From Fistularia commersonii (Eukaryota > Chordata > Actinopteri > Syngnathiformes > Fistulariidae), in the NCBI GenBank assembly GCA_037954325.1, contig JBBMNZ010000003.1, positions 7,669,965 through 7,733,964 on the forward strand: a stretch of 64,000 bases of DNA. The letters run 5' to 3'. A program made the translations under genes and the position numbers. Shown piece after piece: positions 24,275-37,999 of this stretch. Numbering within the stretch: position 1 is the stretch's first letter; every line of letters starts with the position of its first letter. The notes below the pieces were generated by a model. That model searched no databases and had not been told where the DNA came from. It saw only the letters and a list, made by a program, of their open reading frames with translations.

Positions 24275-25135
24275 TGCAAGGATTGGCAACGTACCCATCC
24301 CAACAAGGTCTCAAAAATCCCAGCTTACACTGCTGCCTTGATCACCATCATGATCACCGTGTTCTCTTGTAGAGAGATCATCTTGACACATGATCAATAG
24401 ACTTGGATATTCATTCTGTTCAGTTCAGGTTTAAAAAAAAAAAAAGTATAAATAAATATATATGTATATATGCAACTGCAATTGGTGTGCAGTTTCAAGA
24501 GGATTATTTTCATTTCTTCATTCATTTTCGATGCTTGTTATCCAGCCGCCAGGTATGGATGGATATGGACGCATACAACCGTTTACTTTTTTATATAATA
24601 TGCAATATTTTTTTAGTATGCAGCATTTTTGAAATTCATTGTCATGTGCAATATCACTCTTCAAATTTTAATTTTGAAGCTATCTGGCGTAACAAATTCC
24701 TTCAGGATTAATATAGTTTTACCTTTTCTTGTCTTATTTCAAGACGTACAACCATTTACTCACTCACGCTGTAAGGTGGGAGTACTTACCGCCACACCAA
24801 CTGCTTCTAGATTAATTTTTTTTTTTTTTTAAATAGGTACTTTCATAGACTTGTTCTTATATAGCTGTCAGCTGGTGGAAATAGAAAATTTCCCCAAAGC
24901 CCTTCAACACCACACAGCACTGAAAACCCCAAGTCAAGAATATTTGAAATCACTGAAGTCCTGATGGAATAGGCGGTTAAGAACATCAGCCACGATGGAG
25001 CGAAGCTCAATCCGAGAAGATGCGCTCTCAGTGGAAAAAAAAAAAACACCAGCGTTGGACCATCACGGGACAAGGAGGCTATTAAATCCAATCTACGCTA
25101 ACCTGTCCATCCTCGTGTGAGAGCAGCGCCGGGGT
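22901..25135. other. Unique and AT-rich non-coding sequence
   Basis: 23300-23600 is GC-balanced and CpG-containing, and may be regulatory. A T-run lies at 23722-23740, a (TA)n at 24230-24270, and A/T runs at 24431-24445 and 24817-24830. No gene is supported. Confidence 0.55.
24230..24270. repeat. (TA)n microsatellite
   Basis: About 20 perfect TA units, self-complementary and able to extrude as a cruciform. Confidence 0.97.
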
Positions 25136-25139
25136 AGAA

Positions 25140-25615
25140 GCCATAACATGCATCATCTCACGAGGGGAAGGTGAGCGGCGAGCCGCGCATCCATTTGGGC
25201 ATAAAGGATCTAGCGGGGCCATAAAGCAGGCAGGTCAAGCGGATAAACACTAAATGACCCTAGCAGGACGTTGCAGAGATGTGAAGACCTCGTCCTCCGG
25301 GTGCCAATTACCCAACGGTGGGGCGTTTTTCACCTTAATGGCTGTCAGTAATGGCTAACTTCTAAAAAGCTATCAGGTGAGGTACTGCATAGTCCAATAG
25401 AGGCGTTTGAAAGATATAAGTTAAAAAAAAAAAAAAAAAAAATCGCTTTCCCTTTCCGTTTCCCGCTCAATGGGACGGCCATGTTTCAGAATCCCCAACA
25501 TTAGCTAACAGCATGTCTGCTAAAGATGCATTAATCCTCGTGTTAATTAAATGGCATTGAGTTTTAAGCCTCTCTATTAGCCATGATGTCATCCATGTAA
25601 AAGCCTTTAATACTT
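25140..25615. promoter_or_regulatory. Possible conserved non-coding block
   Basis: Non-repetitive pieces at 25140-25390 and 25500-25615 flank an A-run (25423-25442). The second piece contains AAAGATGCATTAATCC and GTTAATTAAATGG, words typical of homeodomain-rich enhancers. Inference from texture only. Confidence 0.2.
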
Positions 25616-25628
25616 AAATTAAAATACG

Positions 25629-25633
25629 CCCCC

Positions 25634-25699
<66 letters not shown>

Positions 25700-25709
25700 C
25701 ACACACCAC
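25629..25709. repeat. C22 homopolymer joined to (AC)n
   Basis: A run of 22 C (25629-25650) passes directly into about 21 AC units and then AC/TCAC variants to 25709. The opposite strand is G22 followed by a GT run. Confidence 0.97.
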
Positions 25710-25909
25710 CCCGGCTCACAAAAACATTGGGGAGGCATGCAGCGCCTGTAATTGGGGCAGACAATCCGTGGAAATTCAGGAGTTGTGCAGGCTCCTAACA
25801 GCTGGAACATCCAGTCACCTGAACAACAATGGAATGTACCATCTGCACCGAGAAGTAGGGGGGGGCGCCGTCCCCTCTGTCCGAACACATGACGGTGATG
25901 GATGGGGTT

Positions 25910-26750
25910 ACATAAACAGTAATCACCCGGTTACATAAAATGCAAACAAGGAGCATATTAACTGAGTTGACTCGGGATTATCTGCTTTCCCATATCGGTT
26001 ATGCAATGGATCCAATCCCCACTCCGAACACTCGCATCCTCAGATACACGATCCGACAGACACTTGAGCGAAACAACACTCTAATTCCCTCGCCGTCGCA
26101 CTGTCATGTGTAAAGTTGATTATCCAGTCCATCTGTGAGGGCGTTGAAAGTTTTCCCCTCGCAGAGATATCTATCCGCGGCGAAAGGGAAAAAAAAAAGA
26201 AAGGTACGTTTTCAAAGCGGTGACATTTTTGTTAAGTGGCGATATACGAGAGCGGGGAGAAGAAGGGAGAGAAGACGAAGGGAAAAAAAAAAAAAAAAAA
26301 AACATGACAGACACGTGTCCTTGTTCTGCAGACCCTTATCTGCAAAGCTCTCGACAGAAGTAAACGCTGGGAATCTGTAACCGGGGGAACTTTCATCTGA
26401 GCCGGGCCTTTTGCTCGTGCATATAAAATAAAAAAAAAAAAAAGTTCAGATCAAAGCGTTTGTACGCCGCCCGTGACCAGCCGACGAGGCAGCCTGATTA
26501 TTTCACTCCCACCGGAGCAGTGACTCAAAAACGACTAGAAAGGAGGAGGCGGTGTGCAGTGGCGGCAGAGCTGCAAGAGGGGGAGAGAGGAAAAAAAATA
26601 AATGGACCAACTTGATAGAAACAAAAGATTTGTTTAAGTGCTAAACTAGTTCTCTTCTTCTTTGTCTTTATTTTTAAGTTTCCTCACTGAGGATCTGGAG
26701 ATGCAAATTACACATGGCAATTGGTTCACTTGGTAACCATACTTCATAAA
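25910..26750. other. Unique non-coding sequence with A-runs
   Basis: A GC-balanced block at 25910-26110 is followed by A-runs at 26188-26198, 26283-26301 and 26430-26444. No gene is supported. Confidence 0.5.
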
Positions 26751-26899
<149 letters not shown>

Positions 26900-27071
26900 T
26901 TAAAGGAATTATATATACAAGGAATGCATATATAAGAAATATATATATAAGTAATATATAGAGATATAAAGGAATATATAAATCAATTCCTTGACAACCA
27001 AGTTAGATATATAAAAAAAGATCTGAAATAAAAATGAATTAAAAAATATATCTGTACCGGTATATATATAT

Positions 27072-27165
27072 ACATTAATACTTTGACTTGCAAGTTTAAT
27101 TTTTGCTGTGACGCAGCTCATAACCAAATTTGCTTGCATATCAAATTAAACAAATTCTATTATAA
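27072..27165 (+). mobile_element. Fragment of a dispersed element with CTTGACTTGCAAGTTTAAT-type terminus
   Basis: TACTTTGACTTGCAAGTTTA, CTGTGACGCAGCTCATAACC and TTGCTTGCATATCAAATT match in order a dispersed repeat I remember from many animal genomes (CTCGACTTACGAGTTTAATT, GAGCTCGTAACTCAAAT, GCTCGTAT). A second possible end lies at 28581-28602 (CAGTAATACCTTGACTTACG). Family name and class are uncertain. Confidence 0.35.
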
Positions 27166-27395
27166 TGAATTGAAATGCTTCTGGTCCAGCCCTCTGGTTT
27201 GTGTTGTGTACATTCTTCTTCAAATCGGAAGAATGCACTTTATAAATTACTAATAATGTCTCAAAAAAACAAGAAACAATAAAAGAGAATGCGAAGAAAA
27301 TAAAATGGATTTCTTAAAGGGATCCCTGGTTACCTTGGCATTATTTAAGGCCTCGATTTAATCGATCAATCAATCAATCAATTAAATCAAATCTG

Positions 27396-27523
27396 TCAAC
27401 ATATTTTAGTTTGAATAAAATTGGGAAAAAAAAAAATTCATAGGCCTATCCATATTTTTACCAGCTACATAAAAGAAGAATAACACAAATTCTCAACATA
27501 TCTTAGTTTGCATAAAATTGGAC
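27396..27523 (+). repeat. Direct repeat, period 97
   Basis: TCAACATATTTTAGTTTGAA plus TAAAATTGG (from 27396) and TCAACATATCTTAGTTTGCA plus TAAAATTGG (from 27493) differ at two positions. Each copy is followed by an A-run. It is a local duplication just after a (CAAT)n tract at 27365-27384. Confidence 0.8.
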
Positions 27524-30500
27524 AAAAAAAAGCTGCCATTGCTGTTTACATCCCAATGTCTGGGTTGACGTGGGCTCTCTCATTTTTTCCTGAGTTGCAA
27601 AACCATGTAATCTGTGCTCCTGATCGGAGCCTGAGAAAAGAGAAAAATCAAAATGAGCCTCAAAAAAGAAGAGGAACAACTATGTGAAGAGGCAAAAGTT
27701 GGCCAAAGTTTCTGGTGTGTGCTGCAATTACTCTGCTACGCTAACAGAGAGAGAGCATCTGTTGTGAGGAGTTCCAGGTTTGTCACTGCAGTCATCCAGA
27801 CCGCTGTGCCGACTGACAGGACGACTCGTCATCGACTTCCTCCATGATTGTGCCGCTCTTTCGTCATCAGACGCCGTATCGGCAGGAGCCGGTTGTTCAC
27901 ATCCTCGCATGAGAACAGCCGGCGTCTCCTGCCTGTGGCATTTCTTTGGAGCGGGCTTCACTTGGTTCCCCGAGGACCTTTTGTCTGCTTGTGAAAGACA
28001 ACCGTCGGCACGGTGTTTAACTTTAGTATCAGTTTAAAACTAGCTGCGCCTGCGAGCTTAACTAAATGCAGGGCTAAACCCTAAGACTGCTCGCAAAAGC
28101 AGCACAATGGGGAAATATTACCTGTAGGTTACAATTTGTGTTATAAATTGCAATATTTAAGGAATTATCCATTTTTCATATTTCTTTTGACAAAACATTC
28201 TGCGACAAACATTTAAAGAAATATATGTCAATCAGCCCTCCCAGTCGGGGTTCCCGCCAAGTGTATTTAACTTAAAGATCGGAGGAGGTTGGGTTTTTCA
28301 TTTCAATCTATTTTTTACCTTACCTGGTAAAACCTTAAGACTATAATGTGTTGCTAAATGTAACTTTGCACTATGCTACACTTTATTGCTAAACTTAATT
28401 TAGTAATATCAGTGATTGAGAGGGATAAGATCCCAGCATTACAATTTTCAATTTTCATTTTTAATCTAATTTTTTCCCCCTCATTCATGAGGGAGATATG
28501 AACCCATCCATAAGTCTGACTAAAAATAAAACTACTTAACGATTTTTAGTGCAAGCAAACAGCTTTTTGAAAGTTTCTACAGTAATACCTTGACTTACGA
28601 CTCTAATAATTAACAATATATAATAAAATATTATTTAAATAAACAAACTGTTTTTCTTCAGTCCATTCACCTAGAAGATTGGACGAAGATGCTGGCGACG
28701 GCGGCATAGGCTGGGGAAAATTTTCATTTTGTATTTTATCGCTTAACTTCCTATTCCAATTCTGATTTATGAATCGTGACAATGCAACTTTTCAGATTTG
28801 CACTTTTTAATCAGGTTTTTACTACATTTTTATCTCAGTTACAACTACCAGAATGATCCAAACGGACGGTGTCCTGCAGCCCTTGCCATTTCCCGTCCAG
28901 AGAGCAGGTCCGCTGCCACGGAAAACACCATGACATAATTCAAGGTTATGTGATTAAAATACGATATTATTTGACGGCCGCAGATGGATTTTCTTTGTGC
29001 TGTTCAATAGGGGCTGCAGGGGTCACTGGAAAATGTCAGCAGAAATTATAATACTTGAACCCGCTCTTTTAGCACAGCACTTCTGCTATGGTTCTACTTC
29101 TACTAATCCTGTGAAAACAACAATTTGACGTTGAGTAAGAAATTTCAGGCTCGCTGGCAAAACACAAGGATCAACAAATTTGGAAAAAACAAGCTGTTCC
29201 GGAAAGATTTTTCTTAATTGACAGCTGGATAATAGGTGTCTAGAGCTCTTGTGGGCATATTTGCCGATATTTTTAAAATGTTATTAGTAAAAATGTCATC
29301 AAACAAAATACCTGGAGCAGAAAATAAATAAAAAAAATGTATCCTCTAAAAACTAGGGTGAGGTTTAAAAAGCTGCAAAAGCTGTTTGACCTTGAAATGA
29401 TTCCCACCAAGGTAAATGCTCCCCCAAGCCAGGGAGAGCAGCTACTTATAAATTTAAGAGTTTGTATAAAACAAAAAAATAAAAAAATAAATGTATTTAT
29501 GCATTTACCTATTAAATTTTGCACGAGTCCTTGTTTTATTCTACTATAACTACTATTATACCCCATACCCCCAAAGGATAACAACAAAAGAAATTAAAAC
29601 AAAAATTGAGGTGGTCTAATGGTTGATTTTTAACATTTTTGTATTAAATAAAAATAAAATCATAACTGGCCATTGTTTTAAATCAATTGATTAATTAATA
29701 CATGAACTAAATGATTTATTTGATAATGTATTTCTTTATTTATTTTTACTTCTTCTAAATCAAAATTATTTTTTTAAATCTAGTTGTTGTCAACGTTGTT
29801 TTATTCAGCTATTAACATGACTGAAGTAAAAAAAAGAAAGAATAAATAAAGGGCTGTGTATTAATATCAATAACAACAACAGCAATAATAAGTGTTTCAC
29901 AGCACTGACTCGGTTTGATGAACAAGCCTTCGTTTCTTTTGAATTTTCCGACTTATTAACATTCTTTCCTTTCTCCTTTATCCTACATGTTTATCCTTCT
30001 TTCATGAATCACACACAAACACCGCCGGCAGCGGGAGTTTAACGCCGTGATATACACCCGTTTTTCCTCGTCCGCTTTTACGAAGGAGGGCCCATTGTGT
30101 GCGCAAAAAACCTGCCGTCGTAATTACGGAGAGATTAGCGGAAAGACCGCTATGGTTAAATATAAACGGCAAATTCTGAGGTCGGAATCAGATGTGGCGC
30201 GGCAATAAAGAAAGCTCAGTGTGAGCGACGAATAACAAATATAGGCAGAGAGCAGGAAGAGGAAGGAAAGAAAAAGAAAAAAAAAAGCCGTGATCCTTGA
30301 CTTCAATCAGCGCCTGTTGTTTGCCGACAGTTACGCTCTCCACCTCGCCTCGCACTCCGGATCAACGGGGTCAATCCAATTGCGACTCAAGACTTTCACT
30401 TTCAGACTTTCACGCTCCTTTCATATGTGCACGCGTCTCCGACGTGCGCGTTGACGGCCGCGTCAGTTGCGTTACAGTCCAAATGAGATTAAATTCTAAT

Positions 30501-32830
30501 TCATAGTTACATTGAACAATTTTCCGGTCTTTCCGTAATTGTAGTCAAGTGTGTTATGTGCAGGCGTGAGGTCAAAGGTCAGATGAGCGCCATGGTTTCA
30601 TTAGCTGCACAGCATCAGTTTTGAATGAGATAAAAGAAAAAAAAAAACAGAATGAAAGAACCCGGGAGGAAAAAAAAAATTGAACTTGACAAAGTATTGC
30701 GTTTATTCTGGCCGAGAGGAAGCGTAGTCGCCGCGCTTTTCCCGACGCTGGCTGCTGACCCGAAAGCTGCAGGCTACGTGACGTGCCCACGGATCCGAAA
30801 CAAGACAAAAATTAAAGTTTCATTTGGCCCGAGCTGCAAATACAACCCCGGAGAAGAATTGCCGGGAGCGGGGTGGAGCCGGCGAACACAAACCCTGACC
30901 TTCTGGGAGTCCTCGGGGAGAGCAGGAACAGCGGCGAGGTGGAACGTTGAACTCTTAGTCTGAAAAGTCGCCGTCTGTCACAACACATAACGCGACGAGA
31001 CGAGAAGACCGGCCGGGTGCATTCTTGTGTGGGAGGAGGGAGCATCCCAGCAGCGAACCCTCCTTCTCTGCCTATTCCCCACTAAACTAATTCATTTCCG
31101 TCTCTTAAAAGGTGCTGCTCGGATATTCTTTCCATCAGTATCAAAACATCACCTAAATCGGATTATTACACAATTATTACATGATTATTACACAATTGTT
31201 ACCCCCCATCACAGACGCACGAGTTACCACTTCCACCAGGTGCGGCTCAGTCACGTTACCGACAGTGATTCCTGAGGTCAGAGTCTGTTCAGGCGTAGAT
31301 GAGAGGAGAGATCCGGACAAAAAAAAGACATTGAGATTTTTCTTTGAGGTCTTTGAGATGATTCAGATGTCAGACTGCAGCCATGAAAACACGATTACAC
31401 TCCCTCGCCTTATTATCATGGATAGAAAATTACCAGGTGCAATTTGATTTATACCTGGGATTCATTCTCTAGGATAACCAGGTCCACTTTTAATTTATTT
31501 ATTTATTTATTTATTTTTATCGATGACAACTGCCTGACGAGGCGCTGATTTACTCCGGCGTCAGGTGAGCGACTTGAAATCAAACAAACATGGCGGACAA
31601 CAGCAGCGAGAAGGTGAGCAGCAGACGGAAAAACTTTTTTTTTTCTCATCAAGTGGCTTCTGGAAAATAGCTAATATGAGTGGAGAGGACACAATGCGGC
31701 TTTCATTTCTCAGGCGGTGGAAAAATAAAAATAAATAAAAATAAAACACTCCAAATACTCCCGTCAGACACCGAGCAAGACCTCAGGAGCCGATCTAATG
31801 TGAGGAATGGGGGATTGAGCTGTCCGGCTGCAGCGGAGCGCCGTGTCTTCCTGTCAGCTGATTAATTATGGTCTGAAAACAGGAGCCCTCGGTTGTAACC
31901 GCTGCCGCTACAACTTCCAACAAGCAAGGGAACGTGAAGTAAAATGAACAGAAGAAAAAATAAATAAAATAGGGTCTGCTGAATACCAAACACTCTCCTG
32001 TCTGTAATGATCGTCTTTTTGGATGTACTTTTATGGATGGATGGATAAATAGATAGGGGATAGATAGATTTCTTTGAAAATGAATAAATAAATAAATAAA
32101 TAGTTATAAAGTGTGTGTGTGTGTGTGTGTATATGCTATGTAAAAAAATTTGCTAAAAAAACCTAAATAAATGATTTCATACATACGTAAGCATGCATAC
32201 ATATATACATAAGCATGCAAACAAACATACGAAAAAAATATGCATACAAACAAAAGACATGCGCAAATATTCAGAGAAACAAATAAACTACAAACATGCA
32301 CACACAAACAAACAAAAAAACAAATACACGAACATGCACGCAGATATAAATGAACACACAAATGAACCTATAAATAAGACATAAATAATGACATAAATAA
32401 CTCAATGCAAAGATCTGTGCATACACAAATTAACAAAAAAAAAATACATGTCTACGGAAGTACATACACACGTTAACACAGATAAATGAATAAAGAAAGA
32501 AAGAAAAAAACTGGCAAGGCAAAACCTGCAGGTTGGCCCTCCTGACATATATTTAGGGATACACTGATCAATTTGCAACACTGGAGAAATCAGATTACAC
32601 CATAAAGACTGTCTATTGTTCGCTCCACTGCAAAAGACAATAAATGTCTGACATGAAAACAAAAGTATTAATTTAAAGTCTGACATTTGAATTGGCTTTG
32701 CTTTTTTGGAAGGCGAGTATCTGAATATTTAGAGGCGTATGCAGATCCAAATGATGTGGGCCCAGATAGCCGTGGAGAGTAGTGGCTCCCAACTGGGTCT
32801 GAAGAGAAGCCTTTTCATTTTAATATTTAT
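27524..32830. other. AT-rich non-coding sequence
   Basis: No gene is supported. Unique, GC-balanced pieces lie at 27700-28030, 30000-30130 and 30290-31010. Repeats include (TTTA)n at 31489-31516, GGAT/GATA at 32034-32066, (AATA)n near 32087-32103, (GT)n at 32111-32130 and a long degenerate CATA/CAAA/AATA tract at 32170-32500, which explains the Lys/Asn/His-rich frame there. Confidence 0.6.
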
Positions 32831-32854
32831 GAAAAAAATAAAAATGAACAATGT

Positions 32855-32925
32855 AGTTTTCAGCAAACACTTGATGCGAGAGGTCCTCGGCTGCAATCCC
32901 AGATCGATCCGACCCACGATGTTTG
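32855..32925 (+). mobile_element. Possible decayed SINE tRNA-like head
   Basis: CAGCAAACACTTGATGCGAG followed by AGGTCCTCGGCTGCAATCCC resembles the SINE head pattern (GGTTAGCAC...GCAAGAGGTCCTGGGTTCAATCCC). The B-box position is mutated and no SINE body follows. It could be chance. Confidence 0.25.
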
Positions 32926-33573
32926 TATTGACGAGGAAGCCGAGGTCAGCTTTCAACCGTAGAGCGAGGTCTTCAGACGCGACGCGTCCGATACACCAAT
33001 CCGCAGCACTTTCGCCGCCGAGTCTTAAGGAACGGAAGAAAAGCGGCTGCTAAGTGTTTTTTCAAAATAATTTTGTTTGCGGAGCTATTTTATGAAAATG
33101 GTGACCTCAGGCACTGTTCGCTCTGACACTTTGCATTCGGATTCATACTGTGGATTGATGGCTTAAGCAATAGCGTGGCAGTTTAAGGTCAAAGGTTATA
33201 AAAATATCAACGGCGCAGGCTGCATAAGTCTTCTTTGAAAAAACTAACTAGAAACTAAAATTTGTAATTTTCTTTTTTTTTTTGTTCAGTTAAAGTGAGT
33301 TGAGGTTTCAGTTGTTGAAATAGAGGATTCTGTAACCCGCAGTTTTGAAATTTTGTAGACGAGGACATATTCTGAGAAAAGTTTAGAAAAAAAAAAATTA
33401 TAATGAAAAGCAGCCAATCGTGTTAAAATTAGGACGCTTGGGAATGGAGTTGTTTCACATGTTCATTCAGATTTTGTTTGTTTTATTTATTTATTTATTT
33501 TCTTACATATTAACTCAAAATATTACTGTTTAAAATAAATGAAGTGATTAATGATAAATATATTCATGCATCA

Positions 33574-33574
<1 letters not shown>

Positions 33575-33611
<37 letters not shown>
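33575..33611. repeat. (TTA)n microsatellite
   Basis: About 12 perfect ATT/TTA units. Confidence 0.97.
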
Positions 33612-33612
<1 letters not shown>

Positions 33613-33794
33613 TTTACAATCAAAATTCACTCTCCTGGTAAGGGCATGAAAGCTGGCCCACTGAGGGTTTTTTTCTGGGTTTTGTCCAAAACCTACTCAC
33701 TAATTTGTTAATTAAGACACTTAACGTGCCCCGGTGAAACCTTTGAACTTTTTTTTTCCCCCCACGATCCCATGATTTAATTAAGATGCACCGC

Positions 33795-33885
33795 GCCGTG
33801 CCAAAACGTGCCAGAGTCAGCGCTCTCGCCTTGCTGCACACAAAAAGGTCGCCCGGTGCAACTCTGGTATCTAACCGGGGCTGCG
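33795..33885 (+). mobile_element. Decayed SINE tRNA-like head
   Basis: GTCAGCGCTCTCGCCTTGCT followed by AAAAAGGTCGCCCGGTGCAA matches the tRNA-like head (AGTGGTTAGCGCTGTCGCCT, GCAAGAAGGTCC, GGTTCGA) with a changed B box. The downstream SINE body is absent, so this is a solo head fragment. Confidence 0.4.
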
Positions 33886-36800
33886 ATTGATGCCAGTCCA
33901 GAAATAAACCCCACGACAGTTTAGCGGTATAGAAAATGAAAGACTAAACATGTTGCGTTTTGTATCGTCAAATTTTACCATTTTTGTTTTCTCTGGTACC
34001 AACTTTTGACCTTGGCGTTGCTGTGTATTTAAGTGTTGAGTGCAGCCAACCGGTCGCCGAGCGCGCCTGCGCAACTTTGTGCTGCAATTACGTCTTATCG
34101 TACACGCAGGCCTTTAGCAGATCAAACAGCATCAAAAGAAAACCATTATGTAAATCCATGATGAGAATAGTCCTGCAGGAACCAGCGGGAGGCAGTGAAG
34201 ACGTTTCCCAGATAAATGAAATGGGGAGTACATTTTCTTGGATAATACCAATTAATTCATCAATACAAGATTAAAAAAAGGAGGCTGATGCAATGCTAGC
34301 CGAGAAAGTGTAACAGCGACGTAATGACATTTTACTTGACAAACGTTCGTCGGTCAATGTCGGCGGACCTCGAGGAATTACAATCAGCATGCAACAAAAA
34401 AAAAACATTAAAATTTGCTGCACCGCAGCTGTATGTTTTCAGCTCCCCCGCTGGTTGAGGCTATTGGTAATCGCTGAGAAATAACCTTAATTCTAATGAT
34501 AATGAGAACGGCAACCATTTGCATAAAACGGAACGGCCTGGCTATTCAATGCTAATGCTTATTAGCTACCAAAAAGACTTCCGACTCCGCGTCGGGGTGC
34601 GCCGGTTAATTATATTTAATCTGTTGCATAATCTAATCTTAATAGAACAATTTTGCGAGAGAGAAAGAGCGGGATTGATCTGTACTAATAACAGCGCGCC
34701 TTATCAAATTATACTCTGCCAAGTTCGCTGGTGAAGGATCGCCCAGGTCAATTTAAGAGGTGGCTGCTGGGAGTTCCTCATGAGAGGCTTCTATGGTTTG
34801 CCAAGATTACATCGGGACTGTTTAAAATATTTATGTCTCTGAAGCATTCATAGTTCACTGGCAGTCACCACCTACACGACAACAAATAAAAAATAAATAC
34901 ATATTCATGACACAAAGGGCTTTCTGACTCACTGACATGTAAGGGGATACAATGTGCGTCCGTATGAATTCATCACAGCTGTCCAGCTGTCTTTCTCCCA
35001 GGCAACCTGGCCTTGTGTGTGGCCAGGATTTCACCCCGCCGGCTGATGTGCTTTTGTTTTCCCCGCACGGATTCATCCAGGCATGATCAACTCCCGTCCT
35101 CCGGTTTCCACCTAATCATCACTTCACCGCTTGACAAGGACGCTCATAAAAGCGGTGAATTATTCGACTGGGGTTGAATTGAGCGTCTGAGCCGAAGGAT
35201 ACTTCTCAAATCCGAACACTGACCCGGAGAAAGTGTTTTTCACTCTTGTAGTTATTTGAGATAAGGAAACTATATATACTGTGAGATTAATGGATGAACT
35301 CCTCTTTTTGGTTCCTCTATCACAAAATTGATGTGGAATTGATGTGAAGATTGCAACAAAAAATGTTTTAGGTGTGTTTGTTTTGTTTATTCAGCCTCCA
35401 AAAAATGATGTATGGATGCTGTACTCTGCCAAATACAGCTTTGGCAAAATAAAAAAAAAATAAGAATAAACACACAAACACACACACATAAATATAGTGT
35501 ATATATTGTATAAAATGGGGGTTCTAAATAATTTGAGAAAAAATAAATAAAATGCTTCAGAGTAAAAATAAATGAATAAATAATAAATTAATGAATACAC
35601 AAATAAATATGTAAATACAATTTCCATCAGGGTTATGTGTAAAAAATGCAGTAATAACATTTTTTTTAAGGCTTATTTTTTTTAAGTCTAATTGTGTGAC
35701 TAATAGTAAAATGTACTTGTTTAAAGTATATTCAATTTTTTGTAAAATTATTGACATTATCTTATCCTGGAGTACAGAAGGGGTTTCCCTCCTTTGAATA
35801 AATGCTTTTGTAACAGTTTTTTTGCTCTTACGATTAAAAAATAAATACAATAAATGGAAAAACAAAAAGCCGCTTGGTCACACTTAAGGGCAACCGAGGC
35901 TTGTTTCCTTTGCTTCACTATCTCGCCGAATTCTGGGGAGAGGAACGATGTGTGCTCCGAGCGCCGTTAGGCCCGGCGGTTTTAAATAAAACCCTCCGCA
36001 GCACCCGATAAAAATAGTAGAAGACAAAACATGTAAAAATCTACAAAGGAATGAAAATGGGATCATAAACATCAGCGCGCTTTGCAGAGCTGCCACACCT
36101 ATACACAGTATTTTATTTTTAGGTGTGTTCAGGTACCAGGAGCCAAAGAGTACTTATCTGGTCCAAGACCCACATAAAAAAAAAAAAAAAAAAAATACTG
36201 TTATGACTGCGGAGCGATACACCTATTAAATCCCTATGTTTTCCTAAATACGTGCCCTCTACCTTCTAAAAATATACAGCCAAAGAAGAAATGAGCCAAT
36301 GATTGATACTGCTATCAACATTCATCAGACACTGTTTGGGGCCAGTGAACAGCCGTGTAGCTTATGGGCTCTCTTTCAAAGGCAATACGTGCATCATAAC
36401 CTCCGAGCCGCAGGGAGAAAACGGAGCGGAGCCGAGAGCCAACTGGCAGAGGTGACGGGCGTCTTGAGAGTGGGCCGGTCTCACAAAGTGTGACGTCCGC
36501 ATCAAGCTCTCTCTCGTGTAGATAGATGCGTTTATTTAAAAAAAAAAACGCACACATGCAAAGAGCAAAACACAACGAGGGAACGTGCAAACTCCATAAT
36601 GGTTGTATGTGATCGTTCTAATCGCCGCACAAAATGTGAGGTTAAGTTGCAATTAGGAGGCCATTGTGAAAACAATGCTTTGTGAAAAATATAATATGCA
36701 TCAACGGTGTATAGAGAAGTCACAACTATAAAATTACCGTGCACATAAAACCAGAGTAGACCACATGAACCCATGAAGGCAGTTTGCCAAATCTCTTACT

Positions 36801-37999
36801 GATCAAGGGACACACTTTTTTTTTTTTTTTTTCACACAAGTCACATTTCTCCCGAGCTTTCTGGAGATAATGCGCAGCGGAGGTTCCTCCCGGCAGGGGA
36901 TCGGGACGGAAACTGATAAGGATCAATAATCTAGTGCAGCTACTGCGTTTTAGGCGATCCACCGGTGAGCGAACGGCACGACGCCTGAAGTGCCGCGGCT
37001 TAGATGGCTTAAGTCACGGATGCAGTGAGGAACCTGGATACATGGATGCAGGGGTAGTGGATACAAACATGATGAAAATACAAGCCTTGCATCACTCATT
37101 CAATGGAGAGTACAAAAAATAAATAAAAAATCACTTCAAACAAATCAAAACACATCCCTTCAAAGAAACATCCGGATGTGCAACATGCACCAATATTCGT
37201 TTGGAGCGGTAAACATGGCGTGCGTCTTTTCTCCTTCTTAACGTGCCCCCAACCTCCGAATTACATCCTGCCCCTTCCTTTATTTCTGTATTGTTGAAAA
37301 GCTATTCACGAAAAGAAGTAATGATTATTGCTACATCCGTGACAAAGCTGATGGGAAAATGTGGCCTGCGTTGGGTTATATTGACAACATATGTACATAT
37401 GGATTAGATACTCAATTTACTTTTATACATATGTATATATATACATATTTGGTGGATTTGGGGGGTCAGACACCATCACAGCAGAAAGAAATTGTACTGC
37501 CATCAATTCAGCGGGGTTTAATCTATGCGTCTCCTCCAGCACACGCTTTCGAATGGAGGACGCCGGTACCGACAGAAGCCGCCGAGTGGAAACTGGTCGG
37601 GTTTACACAAGCCGGGTAAAGCTTTTGTTCAAATAACACTCTTTATAAGAGCAGCTAACCGAGATCGATGGTTCAGAAAGAACATCCAATGGCTGTTATT
37701 AATGCTACTTCAAAGGGAACTGGCTATTGAGTTGTTTTGTCTGCGTTTCACGTGTTGCCGTTGACGCCGCCTGCTAATGGTGCCTACACAGATTATGTAG
37801 AGTTACTGAAGGCTGCGGTTTCATCTCCGCCTCCGCTTCCGCCAGCTCGGTGATGCACTCAAGGCAGAACGATCCAGCAGAGAGACCGCGTGTACCGTTC
37901 CTCCAAGATGCACCCGTCCTAATTGTCGATTTTATGTATTTATCATGTAATGTCCGAGCGTCATTAGGGAGAACTACACCGACGCCTGATCTGACACTT

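Noticed and set aside
24515..24565. Additional SINE tail (ATTCATTTTCGATGCTTGTTATCC)
   Set aside because: About 25 bases of resemblance, with no body sequence following.
32193..32384. Lys/Asn/His-rich frame
   Set aside because: It translates a degenerate CATA/CAAA/AATA tract.
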